DNA from: a bacterium
Lineage (GTDB): Bacteria > SM23-81 > DAOVCL01
Assembly: GCA_029932675.1 (NCBI GenBank)
Contig: JAOZPP010000081.1
Span: 1 to 13,841 of the forward strand
Direction of reading: 5' to 3'
Length of the DNA: 13,841 bases
Below the pieces are notes generated by a model, which did not search any database, was not told the DNA's origin, and saw only the letters and a program-made list of their open reading frames with translations. This document shows, one piece after another, positions 13,839 through 13,841 of this stretch (positions are counted from its first letter, which is position 1; every line of letters starts with the position of its first letter). Made by a program: the position numbers and the translations under genes.

Positions 13839-13841
13839 ACT

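Overview
The window comes from a bacterial chromosome. Genes are closely packed, Shine-Dalgarno sequences are strong, TTG starts are common, and the coding strand is purine-rich with many AGG/AGA arginine codons. Purine-loaded coding strands are frequent in thermophiles. The protein families do not fix a phylum, and I see no plasmid, phage or CRISPR signature.

Bases 1-1300 are an eroded, repeat-rich stretch. It begins with the tail of a flavodoxin-like gene that breaks off at a palindromic repeat. Next comes a small possible transcription unit: promoter, 39-codon ORF, and a terminator overlapping the stop codon. A decayed hicB-hicA toxin-antitoxin pair follows, with frameshifts in both genes and a stop codon in hicA. 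Several perfect palindromes lie between these pieces. Some are paired hairpins with inverted outer ends, which suggests small non-autonomous repeats.

Bases 1286-6162 are the pyrimidine region. A near-consensus promoter leads into a leader with an intrinsic terminator, then pyrR, pyrB and pyrC, overlapping or nearly so. A YjbQ family gene and an amidohydrolase-3 gene follow on the same strand with minimal gaps. PyrR probably controls the whole unit by attenuation at the leader terminator. PyrB and PyrC catalyse the second and third steps of UMP synthesis.

Bases 6295-12726, still on the plus strand, encode an exported M23 metallopeptidase with a long beta-rich C-terminal part, a rhomboid intramembrane protease, and the DNA polymerase III alpha subunit (dnaE). 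The DnaE PHP domain keeps all nine expected metal ligands. On the minus strand, coaE converges on dnaE and is driven by a perfect TTGACA-17-TATAAT promoter that leaves almost no 5' leader.

The right edge holds a methyltransferase remnant with an in-frame stop just after the SAM-binding motif, then a minus-strand terminator-like hairpin. I found no convincing new multi-gene system. The points most worth a second look are the small gene unit at 266-469, the decayed hicBA, the double-hairpin repeats, the pyr leader and the near-leaderless coaE.
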